Assembly: GCA_937911745.1 (NCBI GenBank)
Contig: CALDPX010000052.1
Coordinates: 1 to 35,846, forward strand
DNA from: an uncultured Alistipes sp.
GTDB lineage: Bacteria > Bacteroidota > Bacteroidia > Bacteroidales > Rikenellaceae
DNA: 35,846 nucleotides
Reading direction: 5' to 3'
Positions within the stretch are counted from its first letter, which is position 1. Every line of letters begins with the position of its first letter. Of this stretch, positions 7,207 through 15,780 are shown piece after piece. Position numbers and translations under genes: made by a program. The notes under the pieces were generated by a model. It was not told the origin of the DNA and ran no database searches. It saw only the letters and a list, made by a program, of their open reading frames with translations.

Positions 7207-8346
7207 ATGGAGTATAAATATCACCTCTATTCCCCCTACCGAGTGTGCCCTTTGGGTGCGCATGTGGACCACCAGCACGGACTGGTAAGTGGTTTTGCCT
7301 TCGATAAAGGCGTGGATTTCTGGTTCAACCCCACCGACGACGGCATGGTGAGACTCAAAAGCCTTACCTTCCCCGGCGAGGCAGAATTCCCCATAGACGA
7401 CCTTGTTAGGGTAAAACAGGGGCATTGGAGTGACTATGCAAGAGGTGCAAAATATGCACTCTCGAAGAGATTTAGATTGCGTCGTGGTGTGGAGGGAGTA
7501 ATCAAAGGTTCGCTTCCCATTGGCGGTCTGTCGTCGAGTGCTGCGGTGCTTATCGCCTATGTTATGGCTTTCGCCAAAGCAAACGATATAGAACTCACCA
7601 AAATGGAGGTTATACGCATCGCCTCCGAAGCAGAGAGGGAGTATATCGGACTCAATAATGGTATCTTGGACCAATCGTGTATTGCACTTAGCGAGAAAGA
7701 TTCGCTCCTCTTCCTTGATACCGCTACGGAGGAGTATAGGGTAATCCCTAAAAATCCCAAAATGCCCGAATTCCACCTCGGAATTTTCTTCTCGGGACTC
7801 ACCCGTTCGCTGGTGTCGAGTGACTACAACCTGCGCGTAAGCGAGTGTAAGGCTGCGGCTTGGAATATGCTCGCCTATACCGACCAGCCCCTCAAAACCC
7901 TCGACAAGACCTTCTTGCGCGATGTGCCCCGCGAGGTGTTTGAGCAAACCAAGGAGCGTATGCCCGCGAGATTTGCACGCCGTGCAGAGCATTTCTACTC
8001 GGAGTATAAGCGTGTGCGTAAGGGTGTTACGGCTTGGGAGTCGGGCAATCTGGAACTCTTCGGTAAGTTGAGTTTTGAGTCGTGCGAGAGCTCGATTCAC
8101 AACTACGAATGTGGTTCTCCCGAATTGATTGCCATATATGAGATTATGCGCGATTTGGATGGCGTCTATGGCGGTCGCTTCTCGGGTGCAGGCTTCAAGG
8201 GTGCTTGCATCGCCCTCGTGGACCCCGCCAAGGAGGACTCCATACGCGAAAAACTGACAGCCGAGTACCTCCGCCGCTTCCCTGAGTATGAGGGTACCTT
8301 TGAGGTACACTTCTGCAAGACCGACGACGGAGCGAGATTCGTGTAA
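7207..8346 (+). CDS. GHMP-family sugar kinase, probable galacturonokinase
   Basis: A 379-residue galactokinase-superfamily protein. The N-terminal sugar-binding motif reads PYRVCPLGAHVDHQHG (10-25), not the RxNLIGEHTDY of true galactokinases; it closely matches, from memory, plant galacturonokinase (PYRICPLGAHIDHQGG). The ATP-binding GHMP motif LPIGGLSSSA is at 103-112, and the C-terminal SGAGFKGACIALVD glycine motif is present. Predicted reaction: D-galacturonate + ATP to alpha-D-galacturonate 1-phosphate, in the cytoplasm. The next gene is a sugar-phosphate nucleotidyltransferase, so the two could together make UDP-GalA from free sugar. Both genes are in the same reading frame, divided by one TAA. 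Another C6-acid or C6-methyl sugar is possible; the GHMP kinase call is secure. Confidence 0.75.
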   Translation: MEYKYHLYSPYRVCPLGAHVDHQHGLVSGFAFDKGVDFWFNPTDDGMVRLKSLTFPGEAEFPIDDLVRVKQGHWSDYARGAKYALSKRFRLRRGVEGVIKGSLPIGGLSSSAAVLIAYVMAFAKANDIELTKMEVIRIASEAEREYIGLNNGILDQSCIALSEKDSLLFLDTATEEYRVIPKNPKMPEFHLGIFFSGLTRSLVSSDYNLRVSECKAAAWNMLAYTDQPLKTLDKTFLRDVPREVFEQTKERMPARFARRAEHFYSEYKRVRKGVTAWESGNLELFGKLSFESCESSIHNYECGSPELIAIYEIMRDLDGVYGGRFSGAGFKGACIALVDPAKEDSIREKLTAEYLRRFPEYEGTFEVHFCKTDDGARFV

Positions 8347-8377
8347 TTCAAAATTCAGAATTCAAAATTCAAAATTG
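8346..8377 (+). repeat. Short AATTCAAA-type tandem repeat between kinase and nucleotidyltransferase
   Basis: After the TAA stop the sequence repeats variants of ATTCAAA (ATTCAAAATTCAG, then ATTCAAAATTCAAAATT). It has no stop codon in the frame shared by the two neighbouring genes, and it ends just before the TTG start of the second one. Confidence 0.6.
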
Positions 8378-8379
8378 TT

Positions 8380-9114
8380 TTGAAAAACATTGTTATAGCT
8401 GCGGGGTACGCCACTCGTTTAGGCGAATTGACCAAGAACTTCCCCAAGCCACTCTTGAAGATAGGTGAGAGCACGATTTTGGGTCGTATGCTCGATGACA
8501 TCGACACCATTCCCGAAATTGACGAGCATATAATCATCACCAACCACAAGTTCGCACCCATTTTTGAGGAGTGGGCGGTAGGGCTCAACTACACCAAGCC
8601 TGTGACCATCGTGGATGACGGCACCGAGACCAACGACACCCGTCTGGGTGCGGTTTGCGACCTGCTGTTTGCGATGGAGAAACTTGCGATTGATGACGAT
8701 ATGTTGGTGGTTGCAGCTGATAACCTGCTGTTTTTCAGCTTTCAGGAGTTTGTGGACTTTGCCAAGGCAAAGGGCACGAGCTGCATTATGTGTCACCACC
8801 AACCCTCGGTTGAGAAACTGCAACGCACGGGCGTGATTGAGGTGGACAGCGAGTGGCGAGTGCTGGGTATGGAGGAGAAACCTGCGGTACCAAAGAGCGA
8901 GTGGGCGGTGCCTCCATTCTATATTTATTTGAAGAAAGACCTTGACTTGGTGCGCGGCTCGGTAGAGAACGGATGCGGTAAGGACGCCCCTGGTAACTTG
9001 GCGCACTATATGGTCGAGCAGACCACAATGCACGCTTGGCAGATGACCGCCGGTCGCTTCGACATCGGCTCCTTGGACACCTACCACGAGGCGTGTGAAA
9101 AGTTCGGGAAGTAA
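8380..9114 (+). CDS. Sugar-1-phosphate nucleotidyltransferase
   Basis: A 244-residue NTP_transferase-family enzyme. The N-terminus MKNIVIAAGYATRLGELTKNFPKPLL is the nucleotide-binding and catalytic signature, with AAGYATRL instead of the commoner AGGxGTRL. Later elements include VVAADNLLFF (metal-binding Asp) and GVIEVDSEWRVLGMEEKP. It lacks the left-handed helix domain of GlmU. By context it should activate the sugar 1-phosphate made by the kinase, probably to UDP-GalA. The start is TTG at 8380: it is preceded in frame by 11 open codons and the kinase stop, and there is no ATG that would keep the motif. Substrate and nucleotide are inferred. Confidence 0.82.
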   Translation: MKNIVIAAGYATRLGELTKNFPKPLLKIGESTILGRMLDDIDTIPEIDEHIIITNHKFAPIFEEWAVGLNYTKPVTIVDDGTETNDTRLGAVCDLLFAMEKLAIDDDMLVVAADNLLFFSFQEFVDFAKAKGTSCIMCHHQPSVEKLQRTGVIEVDSEWRVLGMEEKPAVPKSEWAVPPFYIYLKKDLDLVRGSVENGCGKDAPGNLAHYMVEQTTMHAWQMTAGRFDIGSLDTYHEACEKFGK

Positions 9115-9143
9115 GGTCATAACATAACTTAGCTCGATTTATT

Positions 9144-10688
9144 ATGTCAAGTACAATAGATAAAAACAATACTAGAATAGCAAGAAATACAGTTTTTTTG
9201 TATTTAAGACTTGCTATAGTTATGATTGTAAATTTATATACAACTCGTATCGTTCTAGAAGTTTTAGGGGTGTCAGATTATGGCATTTATAACGTTGTAT
9301 GTGGATTTGTATCAATGTTTGGAGTTTTAAATACATCTATGTCTAATGGCGTTCAACGCTTTTATAATTACGAATTAGGGAGAAATGGGGAGGGCGCGTT
9401 AATAAATGTGTTTAATACATCCGTATTAATACAGATGACCCTTACTATTTTACTTGTGGTATTATTGGAATCTTTCGGCCTATGGTATCTAAATTCACAA
9501 ATGGAAATACCTTCCGATAGAATAATTGCAGCAAATTACATTTTTCAATTTTCAATTATTTCTTTAATATTTATTGTTCTGCAGGTTCCATATAGTGCAG
9601 CTATTATTGCCTATGAAAAAATGGACTTTTACGCAATAGTGAGTGTTTTAGATGTGATTATTAAATTATTAGCAGCATTTATAATTCCTCATTTACATGG
9701 TGATAGACTAATTACTTATGGGCTATTATTATCTTCCGTTGGATTTCTAAATTTCATCCTATATTACTGGTATTGTAAACGCAAATTTTCCCACTTAAAG
9801 TTTAAATGGAAGTTTGATAGACAACTATTCAAAACTATGTTTTCTTTTTCAGGATGGAATTTGTTTGGAACCTTCGCATACATGACCAAAGGACAAGGTG
9901 TGAATGTCCTTCTAAATAGTTTTTTCGGCACCGTAGTGAATGCAGCAAACGGTATTGCCACACAGGTTTCATCCGCAATCCAAACATTCGCATCAAATTT
10001 AGTGTTAGCGTTCAAACCTCAACTCACACAATCATATGCTGCAGGAGAGTATAAAAGAGTAGTTTCGTTGATGTTTAGCATGTCAAAGATATCATTTATG
10101 TTAGTATGCATCATAGCAATCCCCGTAATGGTTGATTTGGATTATGTATTAAAATTATGGTTAGGCAACAATGTTCCAGACTATACTATATCGTTTACTC
10201 GTTTAGTAATCATTACAATGATGATAAGTGTGTTAAATACACCTCTCACACAAGTAGTACATGCTACTGGAAAAATGAGAAAATATCAACTCACAACAAG
10301 CATCATTATTTGTAGCATTTTGCCGATTTCGTGGTTGTTTCTAAAAATGGGATTTGGAGCACAATCTGTTTTTTACGTTGGAATTGTCATTACAATAATT
10401 AATCAAATTGCTTGTTTATTAGTAGTAAAAAAAGTATTTGATTTTAGCCTCATAGGATACATACGGGAAGTGGTACTTTTTTGTTGCTCGCTATGCATTT
10501 TGCCTCTTATGATTTCGCTATTTATATCTGACCATATATCAGATAGTTTAGGCGGTTTTATTATTCTATTTATAGTATGCCTAGTTGTACTATGCATAAG
10601 TGCACTCTTGCTGTTGAATAAAAAAGAAAAAGAAATGATATCATCAATATTTATAAAAATCATAAACAAATGTAAAAATGTTAATTAA
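9144..10688 (+). CDS. wzx: Wzx-type oligosaccharide flippase
   Basis: A 514-residue integral membrane protein with about 12-14 hydrophobic segments spread over its whole length, and the N-terminal pattern of the polysaccharide transporter (MOP/Wzx) family (NTVFLYLRLAIVMIVNLYTTRIVLEVLG, then DYGIYNVVCGFVSMFG). It would move the undecaprenyl-linked repeat unit across the inner membrane for polymerisation by the Wzy gene two positions downstream. From this gene on, the DNA becomes visibly more A+T-rich than the upstream sugar-nucleotide genes. It overlaps the following acyltransferase by 11 nt. Flippase is near certain; the glycan is unknown. Confidence 0.9.
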   Translation: MSSTIDKNNTRIARNTVFLYLRLAIVMIVNLYTTRIVLEVLGVSDYGIYNVVCGFVSMFGVLNTSMSNGVQRFYNYELGRNGEGALINVFNTSVLIQMTLTILLVVLLESFGLWYLNSQMEIPSDRIIAANYIFQFSIISLIFIVLQVPYSAAIIAYEKMDFYAIVSVLDVIIKLLAAFIIPHLHGDRLITYGLLLSSVGFLNFILYYWYCKRKFSHLKFKWKFDRQLFKTMFSFSGWNLFGTFAYMTKGQGVNVLLNSFFGTVVNAANGIATQVSSAIQTFASNLVLAFKPQLTQSYAAGEYKRVVSLMFSMSKISFMLVCIIAIPVMVDLDYVLKLWLGNNVPDYTISFTRLVIITMMISVLNTPLTQVVHATGKMRKYQLTTSIIICSILPISWLFLKMGFGAQSVFYVGIVITIINQIACLLVVKKVFDFSLIGYIREVVLFCCSLCILPLMISLFISDHISDSLGGFIILFIVCLVVLCISALLLLNKKEKEMISSIFIKIINKCKNVN

Positions 10689-11268
10689 AAAAATTATTAG
10701 TTATCTTCTTTACTTGAGAGCAAGGAGAATCGTTAGTAACAATGCTACTTTAATTGGAACTAATCATCATTATAGTCCAAATTCACGTGTTGAACTGAGG
10801 GATGGTGCAAAGAAAGAAAATGTGATATTAAAAGATAATTGTTGGCCAGAAGGACAAATTACTGTTCAACATTCTGGAGTGGTCATAATGCATGAACATT
10901 CAAAAATTGGCCATACAACTCAAATATCTTGTGTTAATAGAATAGAAATTGGCGCTTATACTGCCATTGCTGATAATACAACCATTTGTGATAATAACAA
11001 CCACCCAATCAGCCCATCTTTCAGAAAAAAAATGAGATTAACCCCCGTAGGAGATGACATGAGAATGTGGAAACATTCTGCGAATGCCCCAATAATTATT
11101 GGAGAAAATTGTTGGATAGGCACAAATGTGCGCATCTGTAAGGGGGTAACAATTGGAGACAACTCAGTGGTTGCTGCATGTTCTGTTGTCACAAAAGATG
11201 TTCCTGCTAATTGTATAGTAGCTGGTAATCCAGCAAGAATTGTAAGGACTGGAATCGACCAAGACTAA
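10678..11268 (+). CDS. Left-handed beta-helix (hexapeptide) acyltransferase
   Basis: A 196-residue protein whose second half is a hexapeptide-repeat beta-helix of the CysE/LacA/NodL kind: ISCVNRIEIGAYTAIADNTTICDNN, then PIIIGENCWIGTNVRICKGVTIGDNSVVAACSVVTKDVP, ending with IVAGNPARIVR. The conserved His-containing NNHP segment (about 103-107) is probably the catalytic region. It should add an acetyl or other acyl group to a sugar of the repeat unit, or to a lipid-linked intermediate. The start lies inside the wzx 3' end and the following wzy starts 2 nt after the stop, so translation is tightly coupled. The acyl acceptor cannot be determined. Confidence 0.85.
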   Translation: MLIKKIISYLLYLRARRIVSNNATLIGTNHHYSPNSRVELRDGAKKENVILKDNCWPEGQITVQHSGVVIMHEHSKIGHTTQISCVNRIEIGAYTAIADNTTICDNNNHPISPSFRKKMRLTPVGDDMRMWKHSANAPIIIGENCWIGTNVRICKGVTIGDNSVVAACSVVTKDVPANCIVAGNPARIVRTGIDQD

Positions 11269-11270
11269 GA

Positions 11271-12572
11271 ATGCCTAACAGTATAGATTATAGACACAAC
11301 ACAGATGATAGAAATCTATTAATTTCCATCATTTTATTTCTTGGGATACTATTGGCTCGCGAGTTTGTGGTGTCATTTATTAGTGGCCCACTTGTGGTTG
11401 GCTTTATGGCTGTATTAATGCTCATATTGCCATACAAACAGTGTATATCCTTTGTATTCTTTATATTACCATTAACATGCGGAATCCCTGGATACTCAAT
11501 GTTAGCCACATATATCATCCTTATACTTAAGTCTAAAATAATTAATGGTTGGCAATTAATACCACCGCTATGCATTGTACTACTAGAATTTTGGCATTTG
11601 AGTGGGTATGAATTTGAAAGTTCATTGGTAGCAGTTTTATCATTTTCCTCATTCATTTTAGTTTTTTACTTTCTTGTTTTTAACAAAGACAATCGAGTCT
11701 CAAGACTTGATTGTATTAAACTATATACTATTGGTGCTATACTGGCGAGTGTAATAGTAATATTAAAAATGGGAACATTATATGGCTTTGAAGATCTTTT
11801 TTTAGGTACTTTAAGAAGTGGTGTTCGTTCAAATGCCGAACAACAATTAGTGGGCCAATTTGACTTAAATGCTAACTCTATGGCATTCTATTCCATAACT
11901 GCACTCTCTTGCCTGATGGTTGGTCGAAGAACTTACTCAATGAATAGAGCAGTGTATTTGCTCTCTATGGTATTGTCTATTGTAGTTGGCATTATCAGTT
12001 TCTCAAGAACTTGGATTTTGGTGTCTGTATTAGCCTTTATTCTATACATAATAAGCAAACGCAATAATATTAAAACAATTATTTTGACCATTTTAATATT
12101 GGGTAGTTTGGTTTATGCGATTCTAATTTATTTCAATGATCTTGCAGAAGTTTTTATAGGACGTTTTACGTTAGACAATATGGATACTGGTGGTGGTAGA
12201 ACTGATATATTCAGAGTATATCATAATATTTTTATCAATAATCCAAAATTTTATATTGGCGGAACGGGTGTTGTACATTATACGGAAGTTGTGGGATATC
12301 CACTAGCTATGCATAGCGGGTTTCAGCAACTTTATGTTTGCTGCGGAATGATAGGTATATTTATTTTTCTAATATCTGCATTATATTATAAGATACGATT
12401 CGTAACAAAAAAATTGCCGTTACTATTTTATATACCACTCATCACCTGCTTGATTTTTGATCAATCCATACAATTCCTGAATCCCTATTATTTAATGTTT
12501 CCTTTTATTCCTATTGCATACATTCTACAATTAAAGCCTTCCGACAATGAACATAATAGAAATAATACCTAA
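11271..12572 (+). CDS. wzy: Wzy-type polysaccharide polymerase
   Basis: A 433-residue membrane protein with about 10-12 helices and one large extracytoplasmic loop. The loop region contains RSNAEQQLVGQFDLNANSMA and, after SFSRTWILVS, DTGGGRTDIFRVYHNIFINNP and GGTGVVHY, the sort of GR...P...G-G pattern seen in O-antigen polymerases and ligases. It should join flipped repeat units at the periplasmic face. Such genes are very divergent, so identity rests on topology, the loop motifs and the position between wzx and the glycosyltransferases. The 3' end overlaps the next gene by 26 nt. A WaaL-type ligase is the alternative; linkage with wzx favours polymerase. Confidence 0.82.
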   Translation: MPNSIDYRHNTDDRNLLISIILFLGILLAREFVVSFISGPLVVGFMAVLMLILPYKQCISFVFFILPLTCGIPGYSMLATYIILILKSKIINGWQLIPPLCIVLLEFWHLSGYEFESSLVAVLSFSSFILVFYFLVFNKDNRVSRLDCIKLYTIGAILASVIVILKMGTLYGFEDLFLGTLRSGVRSNAEQQLVGQFDLNANSMAFYSITALSCLMVGRRTYSMNRAVYLLSMVLSIVVGIISFSRTWILVSVLAFILYIISKRNNIKTIILTILILGSLVYAILIYFNDLAEVFIGRFTLDNMDTGGGRTDIFRVYHNIFINNPKFYIGGTGVVHYTEVVGYPLAMHSGFQQLYVCCGMIGIFIFLISALYYKIRFVTKKLPLLFYIPLITCLIFDQSIQFLNPYYLMFPFIPIAYILQLKPSDNEHNRNNT

Positions 12573-13632
12573 CCTAGCGACCGGAGGCGGTGAAAAGTTT
12601 GTTATCGACTTGTCTAATGCTTTTGTCGATGCTGGGCACGATTGTACTATTGTGACAATGTACGATCGTTCCGATGAGGATGTTTTGACTTGTTATATCA
12701 AAGAAGGTGTCAAAACATTTTCATTGGGCAAACGTCCTGGTGCGGATTTTAGATGCATGTTTCGCATATTGCGACATATTCGCAATCATAAACCAGGTGT
12801 GGTCCACGCTCATTTGGCTGCCATAATGTATATTCTCCCTGCTGCCATCTTATGCCGTAAAGTAAAGTTTTTTGCAACAATTCATAGCGATGCAAGTGGA
12901 GAAGCAGGAGCTGGCTTATCAAAATGGATAAGAAAATTTCTGTTTAAAACCAAGCTAGTGACTCCTATAACCATCTCTGAAGAATCCGAAAAGTCATTTG
13001 AAAGATTCTATGGTTTTCACACGCATATGATTCCCAATGGTTGCAGCAACTATATTCCTTGTATAGAGATATCAAATCTTTTTAAGACGTACCGAGAGAA
13101 TGTTGATTATTTATTTATTCATGCCGGCCGTATTCAAAGGGTAAAAAACCAGTTAATGCTTGTGGAGGCTTTTGAGAAAATGATACAACAAGGAGTAAAT
13201 GGCAGACTATTAATAGCTGGTAGAATAGAAGATAAGGCCTTATTTGAGCAAATGAAGCCATATTTATCGGATAGAATAGTTTACATAGGAGAACAGCCAA
13301 ATATTAGGGCGATAATGTCAGTTGCCGACGCTTTTTGTTTATCATCAGTAATGGAAGGTATGCCGATAACCATAATCGAGGCTTTTTCAGTCGGATGCAT
13401 ACCAATCGTAACACCGGTAGGTGGATGTATCAATATGCTTGAAAATGGAGTCAATGGTTATATTTCTTCTAGCTCAAATTTAAACGACTACACAAAGTCG
13501 CTTATGACCTTTGCAACTACTTCCATCAATGATTTACAAAAAATCAGCAATAACGGCATTGAAACATTCAAGAATAACTACTCTATTTCTCAAACTGCAA
13601 AAAGATATTTAGAATTGTTTTGTAATTTGTAA
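12547..13632 (+). CDS. Glycosyltransferase family 4
   Basis: A 361-residue GT-B fold enzyme. The N-terminus NIIEIIPNLATGGGEKFVIDLSNAF is the acceptor-side glycine motif, VHAHLAA is conserved, and the donor domain has LFIHAGRIQRVKNQ and the EX7E motif in VMEGMPITIIEAF, followed by VTPVGG. It should add one sugar from a nucleotide donor to the lipid-linked repeat unit at the cytoplasmic face. It begins inside the end of wzy (26-nt overlap). After its stop, a 74-nt gap with a strong hairpin separates it from the ATP-grasp/CapA group. Donor and linkage are unknown. Confidence 0.9.
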   Translation: MNIIEIIPNLATGGGEKFVIDLSNAFVDAGHDCTIVTMYDRSDEDVLTCYIKEGVKTFSLGKRPGADFRCMFRILRHIRNHKPGVVHAHLAAIMYILPAAILCRKVKFFATIHSDASGEAGAGLSKWIRKFLFKTKLVTPITISEESEKSFERFYGFHTHMIPNGCSNYIPCIEISNLFKTYRENVDYLFIHAGRIQRVKNQLMLVEAFEKMIQQGVNGRLLIAGRIEDKALFEQMKPYLSDRIVYIGEQPNIRAIMSVADAFCLSSVMEGMPITIIEAFSVGCIPIVTPVGGCINMLENGVNGYISSSSNLNDYTKSLMTFATTSINDLQKISNNGIETFKNNYSISQTAKRYLELFCNL

Positions 13633-13657
13633 ACTCTACACATTGATATCGACCTCA

Positions 13658-13688
13658 AACAAGTATCATCTTTAGATGATACTCTTGT
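13658..13688 (+). terminator. Hairpin inside the operon, possible attenuator
   Basis: A perfect 10-bp inverted repeat (13662-13671 with 13674-13683) with a 2-nt centre, extended by ACAAG/CTTGT with a 2-nt bulge. It lies in the largest gap of the A+T-rich block, just before the first ATP-grasp gene. No T-run follows directly, so partial termination, RNA processing or an mRNA 3'-end stabiliser are all possible. Confidence 0.4.
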
Positions 13689-13715
13689 GCAACTTATTTT
13701 AATAATGTGACACAT

Positions 13716-14630
13716 ATGACACGTATTAAGAAGGCCTTTTACTATTTATTTCATGAACCATCAGTTATTTTTGCTCACTGCTTTGAAAAATTGTTTGGTT
13801 TTCTCAATGACGAAAGCTATCTAAAATGTTTATATTGGATTAAATTTAAGAGAAAACTAAACTTGGAGTCTCCCTCAACATTTAATGAAAAATTACAATG
13901 GTTGAAATTATATGACAGAAAACCGATATATAAGACAATGGTTGATAAATATCAGGTCAAACAACATGTATCTAACCTCATTGGCAACGAGTACATCATT
14001 CCTACGCTTGGCGTGTGGGAACGCTTTGAAGACATAGATTTTGATGTACTACCAAAACAATTTGTTCTCAAAACCACTCATGGAGGAGGTGGCTATGGAG
14101 TATATATCTGTAAAGACAAAACGACATTTAACAGAAACGAATGCCGTCGCCGTTTAAATAAATCTATGAAACAAAACATATATAAACAATTGCGCGAGTG
14201 GCCATATAAAGATATTAAACCGCGAATTATTGCAGAAGAATATATTACAAATGGAGAATCTTTTATCAATGATTATAAATTCTTTTGTTTTGACGGAGAA
14301 CCTAAAATAATGTTAATAGCTAGCGGACGATATATAGAACCTGAAACTTGTTTTGACTATTTTGATATGGACTTCAACCATCTACCATTTGAACAAGGTG
14401 GTCCGAACTATAATAAGCCTATTGCAAAACCACAGTTATTTGAGGAAATGAAGGCTATTGCTGCGAAATTGTCTGCTGGTATACCACACGCCAGAATTGA
14501 TTTATATGAGGTTGATGGGCGAGTGATGTTTGGGGAAATCACATTCTTCGATTCAAGTGGTTTTGCAAAATTCAAACCTGATACATGGGCTTATAAAATG
14601 GGTGATATGATTACCCTGCCAAACAAATAA
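13716..14630 (+). CDS. TupA-like ATP-grasp ligase (first copy)
   Basis: A 304-residue protein of the ATP-grasp_TupA family. Motifs in order: FNEKLQWLKLYDRKPIYKTMVDKYQVK near the N-terminus, FVLKTTHGGGGYG (ATP-binding lysine and glycine loop), IIAEEYI, NDYKFFCFDGEPK, and ARIDLYEVDGRVMFGEITF with the acidic Mg2+ ligands near the C-terminus. TupA is implicated in the teichuronopeptide of alkaliphilic Bacillus, a polyglutamate-polyglucuronate material, so the family is thought to form amide bonds on wall polymers. Here it sits in a uronic-acid locus and is followed 7 nt later by a CapA-like gene. ATG 13716 is preferred; GTG 13707 in frame is possible. A second copy lies at 17833. Family is clear; substrate is inferred. 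Confidence 0.85.
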   Translation: MTRIKKAFYYLFHEPSVIFAHCFEKLFGFLNDESYLKCLYWIKFKRKLNLESPSTFNEKLQWLKLYDRKPIYKTMVDKYQVKQHVSNLIGNEYIIPTLGVWERFEDIDFDVLPKQFVLKTTHGGGGYGVYICKDKTTFNRNECRRRLNKSMKQNIYKQLREWPYKDIKPRIIAEEYITNGESFINDYKFFCFDGEPKIMLIASGRYIEPETCFDYFDMDFNHLPFEQGGPNYNKPIAKPQLFEEMKAIAAKLSAGIPHARIDLYEVDGRVMFGEITFFDSSGFAKFKPDTWAYKMGDMITLPNK

Positions 14631-14637
14631 GAATACA

Positions 14638-15780
14638 ATGATTAAATTATTTATTTCGGGCGATTTTTGTCCGCAGGATCGCATATCTCAAAATATTGAA
14701 AATAACAATACTAAGGAGATTTTGAAGGACTTCTATGACATTATTAGTCATTCCGATTATTCGATTACAAATTTTGAATATGCGATTGGAAAACAAGACT
14801 GGGGAATAACCAAAGTTGGTCCAGTTTTATACGCAAACGAATCTTCAATTCATTTTTTAAAAGATGTGGGGTTCCAATGTGTCACATTGGCCAACAATCA
14901 TTTTTTTGATTGTGGACAAAAAGGGGTAACAAACAGTATCGATATTCTCAAGAGGTATGGTATAGACTATGTGGGAGGTGGTAAGATTCAGAAAGAAGCA
15001 TCGGACATCTTATATAAGACTATTAAAGGAGTAAAAATTGCCTTTATCAATGCATGCGAACACGAGTTCTCAATTGCGAACTCCCAACACGGCGGATCCA
15101 ACCCAATTGATATTATAGATATAAGTCATGCTATAAAGACTGCGAAAGCTGAGGCAGAATATGTAATACTGATAACACATAGTGGAATAGAGGGTTATCA
15201 ACTACCAACGCCCAATATGCAGCGCAAATATCGTTATTTCATCGAAGAAGGTGCTGACATAGTGATCAACCATCATCAGCATTGCTACTCTGGATATGAG
15301 ATATACAATGGGAAATATATCTTTTATGGACTTGGAAACTTTTGTTTTGATGAGCAGACACCAAGACAGTCACAATCTTGGTATGAAGGTTTTGCTCTCC
15401 AAATAGAGGTTGGCAATGGAAACATACATCCAACTTTGATTCCATATATTCAATGCAAGGAACATCCTACGGTAAATATATTGAAGGATGATGAATCGTT
15501 CAGAAATAACATTGAGAAACTAAACGACATTATTGCCAGTCCAAAGCAGATAGAGGACGAGTTTGATAAATATGTAAAATCAATTCATCCATTAGTCACT
15601 TTCACTCCTTATAAATGGCGCATTTTAAAATCCTTATACATCAGGAATTTATTCCCCTCTTTTTTGTCTAAAATACAGAAATTGAAGATTCTCAACTTTA
15701 CACGATGCGAATCACACCATGAAGTGCTACAACGATATCTCACACTATACTATAACGAAAAATTTTTAAATGAAAAATAA
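14638..15780 (+). CDS. CapA-like metallophosphatase (first copy)
   Basis: A 380-residue protein of the PGA_cap (CapA/PgsA) family in the calcineurin-like phosphatase fold. The metal-site residues are all visible: SGDFCP (7-12), NFEYAIG, LANNHFFDCG, THSGIEGY and INHHQHCYSGYE, then FYGLGNFCFD. CapA is needed for synthesis or export of poly-gamma-glutamate in Bacillus. No N-terminal membrane anchor or signal peptide is seen, unlike Bacillus CapA, so a cytoplasmic place is likely. The roughly 75 residues after about 305 are outside the core and unrecognised. It is flanked by an ATP-grasp gene and overlaps the next glycosyltransferase by 11 nt. It probably acts with the ATP-grasp enzyme. Confidence 0.85.
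   Translation: MIKLFISGDFCPQDRISQNIENNNTKEILKDFYDIISHSDYSITNFEYAIGKQDWGITKVGPVLYANESSIHFLKDVGFQCVTLANNHFFDCGQKGVTNSIDILKRYGIDYVGGGKIQKEASDILYKTIKGVKIAFINACEHEFSIANSQHGGSNPIDIIDISHAIKTAKAEAEYVILITHSGIEGYQLPTPNMQRKYRYFIEEGADIVINHHQHCYSGYEIYNGKYIFYGLGNFCFDEQTPRQSQSWYEGFALQIEVGNGNIHPTLIPYIQCKEHPTVNILKDDESFRNNIEKLNDIIASPKQIEDEFDKYVKSIHPLVTFTPYKWRILKSLYIRNLFPSFLSKIQKLKILNFTRCESHHEVLQRYLTLYYNEKFLNEK

Noticed and set aside
6967..8310. 447-residue minus-strand reading frame opposite the epimerase and kinase
   Set aside because: Spans two genes on the other strand that have complete motifs; no recognisable domain of its own.
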